64,000 nucleotides of DNA, taken from assembly GCA_036250195.1 (NCBI GenBank), contig JAVHZZ010000005.1, positions 127,968,098-128,032,097 of the forward strand, read 5' to 3'. The notes under the pieces were generated by a model that did not search any database, was not told where the DNA came from, and saw only the letters and a list, made by a program, of their open reading frames with translations. The translations under genes were made by a program, and so were the position numbers. Shown here in pieces: positions 10,018-20,480 of this stretch. Positions within the stretch are counted from its first letter, which is position 1, and each line of letters begins with the position of its first letter. Origin of the DNA: Mixophyes australis (taxonomy: Eukaryota; Chordata; Amphibia; Anura; Limnodynastidae).

Positions 10018-11240
10018 TATTATTATTATTATTTATTTTTATTTATAAGGCGCCACAAGGCATCCGCAGCGCCGTACAGAGACAAACAAATTACAATACA
10101 ATGGGAGACAGCGCAGTACAGTAAACAGTAAGCACAGCAACTCAGTAAGCTCAATGCACAGCTAGAGAGGGCGGGGAAGGGGGAGGGAGGATCCGCAAAT
10201 GACGGGGCCCAAGAAGGAGGGCGCGGAAGACAGGGAGACCCCCAGGGGGGAGGAGGGAGCGAGAGTGGAAGTGGGGTGGAGGACCCTCGAGGAGGAGGGC
10301 TAAGTAGCTGGAGAGCAGAGTTAGAAGTGGTGGAAACAGGAGGAGAGATGGCCCTGCTCAGAGGAGGGTACAATCTAAGGGGAGGGGTGGACAGACAGAG
10401 AGACGCAGGGGAGAGAGGGAGAGTAGGGGGATGGAGGCAGAAGATAAGGTAGGAAGTTAAGTGGGAGACAGAAAGGCTTTAAGAAAAAGGTGGGTTTTTA
10501 GGGCCCGTTTGCAACTGGACAGATTAGGGGAAATTCTGATGGAGGGAGGGAGCTTGTTCCAGTGGAGGCGGGCAGCGTGGGTGAAGTCTTGGATACGCGC
10601 GTGGGAGGAGGTTATAAGGGGGGAAGAGAGGCGACGGTCAGAGGCAGAACGGAGAGGGCGGGATGGAGCATGAATAGAGAGGAGGGTGGAGATGTAGGGC
10701 GCAGTGGAGTTGGCGAGGGCCTTGTAGGTGAGTGTGAGGAGCTTAAAGAGGATTCTGAAGGGGAATGGGAGCCAGTGAAGGGCTAGGTAGAGGGGGGAGA
10801 CAGAAGAGGAGCGGCGAGAAAGGAAAATAAGCCTAGCGGCAGCGTTAACAACAGATCGAAGGGGATCGAGATGAGAGTGGGGGAGGCCAGTGAGGAGGAG
10901 GTTGCAGTAGTCCAGGCGGGAGATGATCAGAGAGTGGATAAGGCATTTGGTGGCATCTTGAGAGAGGAAGGGCCGGATGCGAGCGATGTTACGCAGCTGG
11001 AAGTGGCAGGATTTAGCAAGAGAGAGGATGTGGGGGCCAAAGGAGAGAGAGGAGTCGAGGATGACACCAAGGTAGCGAAGTTGGGGGACAGGGGAGATAG
11101 AGGTGTTGTCGACAGTGATGGAGAGGTCAGAAGGGGATGAGGTATGAGAGGGAGGAAAAACTATGAGCTCAGTTTTGGCAAGGTTAAGTTTGAGGAATCG
11201 AGAGGACATCCAGGAGGAGATAGCAGAGAGATAACATTCC
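10018..11240 (-). mobile_element. 5'-truncated L2-clade LINE
   Basis: On the - strand it encodes the C-terminal 250 residues of the same ORF2 as the element at 39467-42485 ([55 protein letters not shown]), then a 3' UTR and an (AAT)n tail at its low-coordinate end. Over this stretch the two copies differ by only 11 amino acids, so both are fairly young. The homology stops at about 11237, a typical 5' truncation. Target duplications were not found. Confidence 0.88.
10457..11209 (-). pseudogene. L2 ORF2 C-terminal fragment
   Basis: Uninterrupted frame to a stop, covering the post-YADD thumb and C-terminal region of an L2-type reverse transcriptase. No endonuclease and no catalytic palm remain, so no activity is possible. 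Blocks: [50 protein letters not shown]. Confidence 0.85.
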
Positions 11241-11337
11241 TTCCTCTTCCTGTCTCATTGGGCACTCCCCTGGTTTGCTGGCAGACATCTACAAGTATCT
11301 TCAATCTGTTCAAGTGGCATTTCTCCGCTTGACAACC

Positions 11338-11508
11338 ATGGATCACTGTATATATAAGGAGCAACCCAGTATCAGTACTGGCAGTAGCACTACTGTTATA
11401 ACCTCTACTAGTAAACAAGGTAATGCGGGTACAAAGTTGACGAAAGCATCCTCAAAATCCAAAAAATATTTGTCAAATTCAGTCTCAAAGAAAACATCAG
11501 CTTTTTAA
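11338..11508 (+). pseudogene. Short Ser/Thr/Lys-rich frame, possible transposon ORF piece
   Basis: Met at 11338, stop after 11508. The peptide is low in complexity (STGSSTTVITSTSKQ, then Lys/Ser-rich). By composition and position (tandem repeat upstream, acidic frame downstream) it resembles the N-terminal part of the ORF at 19447-20106. No recognised domain. The relation is an inference from weak similarity. Confidence 0.25.
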
Positions 11509-13219
11509 TTAAGGAGGAGGATTAAGGGGGGAATTTTCTGATGAATGTGAGGATTTGTCCAAAAAAAGTAAATAGCTAACATTCCATACACCACCCACAG
11601 TTGCAAGAAAAGGCTTAGACCTTGTCCACTTTTTGATAATAGGGGTCCTGCTACTACCGGTACTGGTATAAGTATTAGAATGGAGCTGGATTATCTATAC
11701 ACAATCTTAATGATCATAAATCACTGTATAAACAGTAATTATCATTCCCAATATTAAATTTTTATATGTTATAGTTAATGGGACAAATTGACTATAAAAT
11801 TGTACACATCACTTCTCACCTCTAATACCTGTTTTTTTTTGCTTGTGTGCATTCTAGTTTAGCATCAATGTATTGTTTTTATTTTACATTATTAGCACTC
11901 ATTCAACCTTATTTCACTTAATTATCACATTTATATTCACTTATATTTGCAGGCACAATATTATTCCAGTCTCCTACATATTTTAATATAGATAATTATT
12001 TGAATAATTATTATAATAGTTTGCATAATAATGCTAAAATTCCCCTTAAAATGAAACTTATTGGTGGTGTGTTTATTTACAATCTAATAATTTTCCTAAG
12101 AAATAACATATCCTTTTGATATTTAACATGACTATTTATTTAATGAAACAGATATATACAGAAAAACTGCAAATAGATGGTGAAAGATCCAATTACCTTA
12201 TTGAATTTTAGCTATCCTATTAGAGGATAGGATTAGTTATCATGTCTAAGGAGATCAAATCTATTATAATTGATACAATGATGATACTTACCCAGTGGTT
12301 TATTAATCTCAAATGTAATGAACATTTTAAGAAAGAATTTCTTTTAATATAACTGGTCATCTGATCGAACAGATATATGAAAGCCGTCGTAAAAAAGAAC
12401 AGTATAATTGGCTCTATCTGTATTGAAAAGGAGAACCTATTAGATTAGGGATGAAGGTCAGGTAATGTCTCCTATTGGTTGATAGGAATATCAATCGTGT
12501 TTAGTAAGGAAGAAGTTGTTAACAACGTTGCTATGAATGATGTCACTATTGTTGGAGGGCTCCCCACTATGAAGAGCCAATTAAGACTGACCATCAGTTT
12601 GCCTAGTCAAAGCTTATAGCGAAACGCACGTCGGCGGCTGCCGCGTCTGCTGTTCAAAGCTCTACATGTCACTGAATATTTAACTATGAATCAATCTAGC
12701 TTAAATCTGCATAAGATATTAAAAATGAGCATTATATACTAAAGACGATAGGGCATATTCTGAAAGACATTTCAGAGGCATGTGATGTTCTTAAATAACT
12801 AATTAAGCAGAAAAATCTTGCACCTATATATATGTTTTTTGTCCATTTAAGATCTCTTGAATTATATTTATAAACTGAGGCTCAAGAAATAAAATTGTAG
12901 ACTCGAAAAAAGAAGAAAGGATGTGGAATGGAATTTTAATAAAGTGACAATTGAGCATTACACTAGTAAAAAGCACAATCATATTTGATATTTATTTTCA
13001 ATTATTTATTAAGAGGTGTTATTAGAACAGCGTCGCAGTTAGACAGTATTTTATTGACAGTTTTTTCTTTTGGTTATTAATCAATATAAATCTTTTAATA
13101 TTTCGCTACAAATCTCCTTTTTGAATTTGAAGTATGGAATAATTCCAAAATAGTTGTATTTGGATTTTAATATACCCTAATAAAGATTATGATTTTAATA
13201 TAATTGGAAAGTCATTAGA
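11509..13219. other. AT-rich stretch without genes
   Basis: Strongly AT-rich with no recognisable coding sequence. It contains a GC-rich island gcgaaacgcacgtcggcgg near 12618, similar in part to gaacgaaacacgtcagtagt near 46338. It probably holds an insertion separating the frames at 11338 and 13220. Confidence 0.4.
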
Positions 13220-13985
13220 GTGCCCCAAATAAACACACTCTTTTTCATTTTGTCTGTAATAACCGTAATAATTGAGCAGCCTTCTTCAAAAAGTCCTCAA
13301 CAATTTGGAAATGTGAGGATGGGTAGGAGTAGTATTAGTGCTAATGATGATTTACCCATAGAAATTGAGGAGGCTACTATGGAAGTTGCAAATGTGCAAG
13401 AGGATGAGGAGGATAATTATGGATCTGAAAATGAACGTGTTGTACATGGACTAGATAATGAGAAGGATGATGATGATTGTGTTGTAGTAAGGCAGCGACC
13501 CATGTTACTACCAGCAAATGCCCATGATAAAAGCGCATTATCATGCCAGGGTAGAATATTCATCATCAATCTCCTCATTATTAGTATGTAGTCCTGCATC
13601 CAATTTTCAAAATCCAAATGACTCCCCTAATGCAAACCATGATTCCGAAGAAACATCCTTGTACACTAAAACTGCTGCTGCTGGGTGTGATACATTGACA
13701 CAGAAGGGAAGCAAGATGAGTAATTTTACAGAATTGTCTGCGAAGCAAGTGTTTGCAAGAGGAAAGAAGTATGACAGGCAGAATCCTGTATGAAAAATAC
13801 TGTTCTTGCCACCAACTATCAACAGAATGTATAGACTTTAGTGGGAATTAATTAATATTGTGTGATGATGATGATGATCATGACATCAGTGATGAGGATG
13901 ATGATACGGGTGATGACATGGTCATCAATGTAGAGGAAGATGACCATAGCTAGCCAAATGACCATTAGACTTTTATAAAAAAAAA
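13220..13985 (+). pseudogene. Acidic frames similar to the hAT-element ORF
   Basis: Frames with LPIEIEEATMEVANVQEDEE and NEKDDDDC, then a second frame with SAKQVFARGKKYDRQN, then Asp-rich codons (gatgatgat runs, 13865-13945). IEEATMEV-acidic mirrors IEDATLEL-acidic in the ORF at 19447. Stops and frame changes show decay. No known domain recognised. Confidence 0.3.
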
Positions 13986-14010
13986 AAAAAATGAACTGCT
14001 ATCTATTCTT

Positions 14011-14925
14011 GTCACGGTTCTTAAGCGGAGACTCGGCAGATGTAGCGAAACCAAGAGATTCGAACAGTTTGGCACTACTCCAACAGGGCGCGGAGTCTAA
14101 CGAGGAGACGGTGTTCACCAGGAACCGCCGCAAAGCGGTATGGGCTCAGCTGCATCTACCTCGCAGGTCGCGGTCCCTACAAGAGCACTGTACGGAAGTC
14201 CCTGGGAAGGCTACAGGCAGTAGTACCGTAGGAAGAGAGGTTAATACAATAAGTAATGGCAATGAAGATGATGCAGATCGGTGTAACTCTGTAGACCACT
14301 ATGTGGCGGAGAGTTCAGTAGAGTGAGCGTCAGCTCTGCAGACCACTATGTGGCGGAGAGTTCAGTAGAGTGAGAGTCAGCTCTGCAGACTACTATGTGG
14401 TGGAGAGTTCAGTAGAGTGAGCGTCAGCTCTGCAGACCACTATGTGGCGGAGAGTTCAGTAGAGTGAGCGTCAGCTCTGCAGACCACTATGTGGTGTAAA
14501 GTTCAGGAGAATGAGCGTCAGCTCTGAAGACAAATGTAGAGAAGATGTCCGGAGATGAGCGTCAGCTCTGCAGGTCACTGTGTGACAGATGAAAGGATCA
14601 GGAGAGTGAGCGTCAGCTCTGCAGTCCAGAATGGAGGTAAATAGCTGGGAGGTAACAGGAAGCCACTTCTTATCACCAGGAGGTGACTCAAAGAACAGGC
14701 ACTGTAGGTAAGGAGGAAGTGCCTTTAAAACTAAGCGCCATTAGGATCCACCAATGAGAGAAGAACAGATGGTTTAAAGAAGCTGTTAGGCCTGCGCATG
14801 CGCAGACCCGATTCCAAGATGGCGGCGCCCAGGACGGAGCGGAGCGCCGGAGACAGGTAAGTCTGCCGGGTGTCGGGTGCGCTGCCCGAACACCCGGCGT
14901 GTGATAATTCTGTCCAGTTCATCGA
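14011..14925 (-). mobile_element. LTR-like block with 47-bp repeats
   Basis: The low end is tgtcacggttcttaagcgg. Antisense to it lie a TATA-like core (tttaaa next to ggcacttcct, complement of 14719-14735) and a GC-rich, CpG-rich far end (14795-14905). The segment ggcgcggagtctaac...ttcaccagga...caggtcgcgg (14088-14170) is shared with 27155-27245 and more weakly with 36760-36840, so the three are one family. Classified as solo-LTR-like by these features; superfamily uncertain. Confidence 0.45.
14247..14620. repeat. 47-bp tandem repeat, about 6-7 copies
   Basis: Units with gaccactatgtggcggagag and gtgagcgtcagctctgcaga step by 47 bp (14294, 14341, 14388...). Later copies diverge. Confidence 0.85.
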
Positions 14926-15127
14926 TCAACAACCAAAATGTTCTCTTTTGCAAGGGCCCAAACAAATCAAGCATTTCAGCCACAAATGTGGCAGCCCCTG
15001 TTACTGAAATGTTTGGTTTTTTAAACTATGTGCATGTCCTTTATAACATATGGGTGGGTGGGTGAACAATACCATCTTGCACTGTTTTACATTTTTGTCT
15101 TGGTCCATCAGCTTGTGTAACAATTGA

Positions 15128-15420
15128 CAATTCAGGTGTCAACAGTATTATTAGGTCGCCAATTCACATAGTGGACATTATGATTAGGTAGACAATTTAA
15201 ATGTCGACAGTATTATAATAGGGATAGGGATATGGTTAAGGACAGGAATAGGAACAGATCTGGGGACAGGGATAGTGATAGGGACAGGGTTAGGGACAGG
15301 TTTTCGGATAAGGTTAGGTATAGAGTTAGGCATAATACAGTCTACATTTGAATTGTCAATCTAATACATACTGTCTACATTTCAAATGTTGTCCTAATAA
15401 TTCTGCTGATGTCATTATAT
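15128..15420. repeat. Inverted-repeat-like segment around a GGGATA/GGGTTAGG tract
   Basis: Ends carry related short motifs (aatgtcgacagtatta at 15201-15216; a complementary-like tactgtctacattt near 15366). They flank a purine-rich tract of agggata/gggacagggttaggg (15220-15330). It is telomere-like only by chance and probably part of a MITE. Confidence 0.35.
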
Positions 15421-15600
15421 TGTCAACTTTATAACCCTTTCTATTCTGCTGCTCACCAATCATATAATGTCAATGTGTAGCTGTCAAACACATGTATGTA
15501 TCAAAGTCAGGTATTCTGTTTTCATCTGTTAAATAATGTCTACTGATGCGGACGCTGTCTGTCTAATGACCTCTGATACTGCCACTGCAGGCCCATCTCC

Positions 15601-15855
15601 AATATATTGCTGCTGACCCTCTCTAATGTACTTGCTGCAGTGCTGTCCCTCTCCAATATATTTGCTGCAGTGTTGACCCTGTCAAATGTATTTTCTGCAG
15701 TGCTGACCCTTTCCAATGTATTAGCTGCAGTGCTGACTCTCTCAAATGTATTTGCTGTAGTGCTGACCCTCTCAAATGTATTTGCTGCTGACCTTTTCCA
15801 ATGTATTTGCTGCTGACCCTTTCCAATGTATTTGCTGCTGACCCTCTCTAAAGTG
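15601..15855. repeat. 30-bp minisatellite
   Basis: About nine units of the type ctgaccctctccaatgtatt + tgctgcagtg; the last units are 24 bp. The period is a multiple of three, so open frames arise on both strands without meaning a gene. Confidence 0.85.
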
Positions 15856-16664
15856 TCACACATGCTGCCTAAAGGGTACCTACTTGGTGCATCTTCTATA
15901 GTCAAAGGAAAATGTAATTGATGTAGACATTTTCAATGAGGATGATGATGAGGGTAATTATTGGTAATCTTTAAGGAAGACGACCACTGTTATGCAAATG
16001 CGCATGATTCATTTGTTAACATCCCTATTTAATCTTCACTGCAAGAGACCCTGGAGTGGGGGTTGTTGCAAGAGGCATAGTAGCTGAAGTGTCAGAGCCA
16101 GGTGCTGTGCATACACAGAGTAAAGGGTTAGAGCCAAAAGGAGAAATCATCCCTGCAGAGGAGGGGTGAGTTGCAGTGAAGTATGGAGTACTGGCGTGTA
16201 AGAGACATGTGAATTCTGTTATATAACATCTAGATAACATTAAGAACTGTGCAGGAGGAGCAAGAAGACATATTTGCAACCATATTCATACTGCTCATTA
16301 AGAATTGTGCTGGAGAGAGTAAGAAGCTGTATATATATATATTTCTTTATTGCTGCAACCATTATGATTATTGTGCTGGAGGAAGAGGAGTGTAAATAAA
16401 TAGTTCAGTTTGTCATAGAGATGGTCTAGCGCCCAAATTATTGTGACTTTTATTGCACTGCAACACAAAGTGACATCACATGTGTCCCACTACTTACAAA
16501 GAACACCTGCATGTGCAGGGAGCTCCTGGTCATTTACACCCATGCCCATCAGCTAGCCAGGGCTGGAGATGGATGTGCACTGTGTACCCTTTACACCCCA
16601 CACAGTGACAGGGGGTTACACAGAAAAACCCAAAAAGCTCAAAGAGTTCCTAATAGGGATGTGG
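15856..16664. other. Intronic sequence, no recognisable gene
   Basis: Contains an acidic-codon stretch (gaggatgatgatgag, 15937) that may belong to the same decayed transposon as 13220-13985, and unremarkable sequence up to the LTR element. Confidence 0.4.
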
Positions 16665-16935
16665 TGTCACGGTCTGCCTCCGTCTGCTTTGCAACATCTC
16701 CCTTTTGAATGCTGCTTGCATCCCGCAGCCCCTGTTTATTTTGAACTGTGCAGTATTTGTGTTCATTTTATATGTTGCAGCAGTACCTCCGATCACCAGA
16801 GGTGCTGCTATTGTGCCTTACTTGGTTGTATCAGGGGTTAACCTGCCCTGTAATTATCTCATGCACCTGGGTGTGTTCCATATATACCTGTCTCTCCCAG
16901 CATTCAGGGCTGGTTATTGCAGCACCTCTTAATTG

Positions 16936-17422
16936 TGCTTCTACAAATTTGCTGTTTAGTAAGAACTATGGGGTGGCTAATTCCCGGTTCACAGGTGGTC
17001 CACGCCCTCATCTGACCGAAGAGAAGCGACAACGCAGAATAACAAACAAGTTGTGTCTCTACTGTGCCAGCAATGCACATTTCTTGCAGGACTGTCCTAT
17101 CCGTATACCACGTCAGCTTACTGAACCATCCCCTGTTTCCACTCGGCATTCCAAATTTGTTTATGCTCCACCATTTCTGTTCTCTGGGAAGAGACCCAAT
17201 CTGCCAGCTCCAGCCGCCTGTCCTGAGGCACCAGCTCCAGCCGCCTGTCCTGAGGCGCCAGCTCCAGCCGCCTGTCCTGAGGCGCCAGCTCCAGCCGCCT
17301 GTCCTGAGGCACCAACAGCCTCTGTCTCCTGTTGCGAGGTGCCAGCCTCTGTCTCCTGTTGCGAGGTGCCAGCCTCTGTCTCCTGTTGCGAGGTGCCAGC
17401 CTCTGTCTCCTGTTGCCGTTAA
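16936..17422 (+). pseudogene. Gag nucleocapsid fragment with 9-residue repeats
   Basis: Open on the + strand within a longer frame. It includes a basic stretch (EEKRQRRITNKL) and a CCHC knuckle C-x2-C-x4-H-x4-C (CLYCASNAHFLQDC, 17054-17095), as in Ty3/gypsy Gag nucleocapsid. It is followed by four copies of a 9-residue unit APAACPEAP and then about four of ASVSCCEVP (27-bp repeats, 17209-17420). The frame then runs into the second copy of the LTR segment and stops. No capsid, protease or pol is present. Confidence 0.6.
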
Positions 17423-17920
17423 CCTGCTCTGTAATTATCTCATGCACCTGGGTGTGTTCCATATATACCTGTCTCTCCCAGCATTCAGGGCTGGTTATTG
17501 CTGTCCCATCCTGTTGTCACATCCTGAGGTTATTCTCTGTGGTCACTTCCTCCTGTTTGTGCTCCTGGATTTATGCTGCTGGAGATCTATTTCAACTAGA
17601 GATGGGCGGGTCCGGTTCTCCGAGAACCGAACCCACCCGAACTTTGGGTATCCGAGTACCGCCCATTCCGAATCCAAATCGAGGCCGAACGTCATTGTGA
17701 CGTCGTCGGATCTCGGGGCTCGGTTCTCGCGATACTTCAACTTTATAAATACACGCCTCCACAGCAATCCATCGCCATTTGACAGAGGGAGAGAGCAGGG
17801 TGTAGTCATAGGCTAATTAGAGCAGGGACAGAGAATACAATATTGTTCTTGCAATTGCTCTAACCAAAATCGCTAGTGCAGAGAGGAGGATTGAAGTTTA
17901 TTATTTTTTCTTCATATTTG

Positions 17921-19430
17921 GCACTCCCCAGCGCTTTTGGGGTGTCCCCCATAATTGTGCATAAATATTTCTGGCTGTCAAAAGTCATATCTGTCAGCAG
18001 TATCTACTAAATAATTTGTAGCACTCCTCAGTGCTTTTGGGGTGTCCTCCCTAATTGTGCATTAATATTTCTGGCTGTCAAAAGTCATTTCTGTCAGCAG
18101 TATCTACTAAATAATTTGTAGCACTCCTCAGTGCTTTTGGGGTGTCCTCCCTAATTGTGCATTAATATTTCTGGCTGTCAAAAGTCATTTCTGTCAGCAG
18201 TATCTACTAAATAATTTTTAGCACTCCTCAGTGCTTTTGGGGTGTCCTCCCTAATTGTGCATTAATATTTCTGGCTGTCAAAAGTCATATCTTTCAGCAG
18301 TATCTACTAAATAATTTGTAGCACTCCTCAGTGCTTTTGGGGTGTCCTCCCTAATTGTGCATTAATATTTCTAGCTGTCAAAAGTCATTTCTGTCAGCAG
18401 TATCTACTAAATAATTTGTAGCACTCCTCAGTGCTTTTGGGGTGTCCTCCCTAATTGTGCATTAATATTTCTGGCTGTCAAAAGTCATTTCTGTCAGCAG
18501 TATCTACTAAATAATTTTTAGCACTCCTCAGTGCTTTTGGGGTGTCCTCCCTAATTGTGCATTAATATTTCTGGCTGTCAAAAGTCATAACTGTCAGCAG
18601 AATCTACTAAATAATTTTTAGCACTCCTCAGTGCTTTTGGGGTGTCCTCCCTAATTGTGCATTAATATTTCTGGCTGTCAAAAGTCATATCTGTCAGCAG
18701 TATCTACTAAATAATTTGTAGCACTCCTCAGTGCTTTTGGGGTGTCCTCCCTAATTGTGCATTAATATTTCTGGCTGTCAAAAGTCATTTCTGTCAGCAG
18801 TATCTACTAAATAATTTGTAGCACTCCTCAGTGCTTTTGGGGTGTCCTCCCTAATTGTGCATTAATATTTCTGGCTGTCAAAAGTCATTTCTGTCAGCAG
18901 TATCTACTAAATAATTTTTAGCACTCCTCAGTGCTTTTGGGGTGTCCTCCCTAATTGTGCATTAATATTTCTGGCTGTCAAAAGTCATATCTGTCAGCAG
19001 TATCTACCAAATAATTTTTAGCACTCCTCAGTGCTTTTGGGGTGTCCTCCCTAATTGTGCATTAATATTTCTGGCTGTCAAAAGTCATATCTGTCAGCAG
19101 TATCTACTAAATAATTTTTAGCACTCCTCAGTGCTTTTGGGGTGTCCTCCCTAATTGTGCATTAATATTTCTGGCTGTCAAAAGTCATATCTGTCAGCAG
19201 TATCTACCAAATAATTTTTAGCACTCCTCAGTGCTTTTGGGGTGTCCTCCCTAATTGTGCATTAATATTTCTGGCTATCAAAAGTCATAACTGTCAGCAG
19301 TATCTACTAAATAATTTTTAGCACTCCTCAGTGCTTTTGGGGTGTCCTCCCTAATTGTGCATTAATATTTCTGGCTGTCAAAAGTCATATCTGTCAGCAG
19401 TATCTACCAAATAATTTTTAGCACTCCCCA
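17921..19430 (+). repeat. 100-bp tandem array, 15 copies, no indels
   Basis: Each unit starts gcactcctcagtgcttttgg and starts fall exactly every 100 bases from 17921 to 19321; a 16th start at 19421 is truncated. Substitutions cluster at a few sites (catatctg/catttctg/cataactg; ataatttgta/ataattttta; ctactaa/ctaccaa) and show higher-order periodicity of three and of two units. Confidence 0.97.
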
Positions 19431-19446
19431 GTGGTTTGCGCTCAGA

Positions 19447-20106
19447 ATGGATTCAAAGCAGTCCACATATGATCTAAATGAGCAACCAGGTTCTGTCACC
19501 AGTCCTGATGTTAGTGTTCCCAGTACGTCATCTGGCCAAGGCGATGTCAAACAACAGAGTGTTTTCAAATTAGTGCAAAAAACAAAAAACAAAAATTTTT
19601 TTACTGTATTGAAGCGAAAAAGAAGTGTAACTGAGCAAAAGTTAAGTGACGATAAAAAAAAAATTGCAAGCATGCCATTCTACACACGCAGTGGCAAAGA
19701 GAGAATGAGGCCTTCACCTTTGGCTATTAGTGGCAGATCCCAAAAAGTTACCCAGCCTACAATTGGTGCACAACTACTGTTACGCGTCAAAGCCGAGCTG
19801 CAAGATAACAGTGAGGCATTACAGGAGAATATTTGCTCTGATTCACAAATGACAACAATCCCTGTGGAGAGTCCATCCAACAGTGGGATGTCTAATCGTG
19901 AGCATTCTGCTGATGTGTGCCTTAATAGCCCGAGTGTAGCCGGTGATACCCAAATTGAGGATGCCACTTTGGAATTAGAAGAGGATGAGGGGGAGATTTG
20001 TGTAGGCGACGAGGGCGCTAATGATGATGTTGATGATTATGATGCAGACAGATACCAAATTGCCTTTCTCAATTTCTATTTATATTCTAGATTATATAAC
20101 GGCTGA
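19447..20106 (+). CDS. Unrecognised 219-residue ORF in hAT-like element
   Basis: Longest open frame of the element, starting at ATG 19447 directly after the 100-bp array. The first 60 residues are Ser/Gln/Asp-rich (MDSKQSTYDLNEQPGS), then comes a Lys/Arg-rich part (KTKNKN, LKRKRS, DDKKKI) that could be a nuclear localisation signal. A middle part carries RSGKERMRPSPLAISGRSQK. The C-terminus is highly acidic (LELEEDEGEICVGDEG, DDVDDYDADRYQ). It ends when it enters the second repeat array. I recognise no BED finger, DDE or other catalytic domain. It may be the N-terminal exon of a transposase or a passenger gene. A weakly similar, broken set of frames lies at 11338-13985. Confidence 0.4.
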   Translation: MDSKQSTYDLNEQPGSVTSPDVSVPSTSSGQGDVKQQSVFKLVQKTKNKNFFTVLKRKRSVTEQKLSDDKKKIASMPFYTRSGKERMRPSPLAISGRSQKVTQPTIGAQLLLRVKAELQDNSEALQENICSDSQMTTIPVESPSNSGMSNREHSADVCLNSPSVAGDTQIEDATLELEEDEGEICVGDEGANDDVDDYDADRYQIAFLNFYLYSRLYNG

Positions 20107-20128
20107 ATAGTTTTCTATTTTACTCCTA

Positions 20129-20480
20129 GTGGAGAGAGGATCTGATGCAGACAGATACCAAACTGCCTTTGTCCATTTCAATTTATATTGTACAGTATAT
20201 AACGGCTGAATTTATTAGTATTTTATACAAGTGGAGGGGGGCCTAGAGAGACAGAAACCAAACTGGCTTTCTCCATGTCAATTAATATTGTACAGTCTAT
20301 AACGGCTGGATTTTTTGGTATTTTATACAAGTGGAGGGGGGCCTAGAGAGACAGAAACCAAACTGGCTTTCTCCATGTCAATTAATATTGTACAGTCTAT
20401 AATGGCTGAATTTTTTGTTTTTTTAAAAAAGTGGAGGGGGGCCTATAGAGACAGAAAGCAAACTGTCTTTTTCCATTTCT
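20129..20480 (+). repeat. Second 100-bp tandem array, about 4 copies
   Basis: The landmark gtggaggggggcctagagag recurs at 20231, 20331 and 20431, with a diverged copy at about 20129. Units hold acagaaaccaaactggcttt and tataacggctgaatttttt. The sequence is unrelated to the first array although the period is also 100 bp. Confidence 0.9.

Noticed and set aside
15220..15330. Telomere-like gggttaggg stretch
   Set aside because: Imperfect and short, and embedded in a repeat with tgtcgac motifs. Not an interstitial telomere of regular TTAGGG units.
15540..15905. Open frames in the 30-bp minisatellite
   Set aside because: Same reason: the period is divisible by three and both strands are open.
17921..19430. 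100-bp array as a centromeric satellite
   Set aside because: It is bounded inside one element with an 8-bp target duplication and lies in an intron of a gene. Only a genome-wide search could link it to a satellite.
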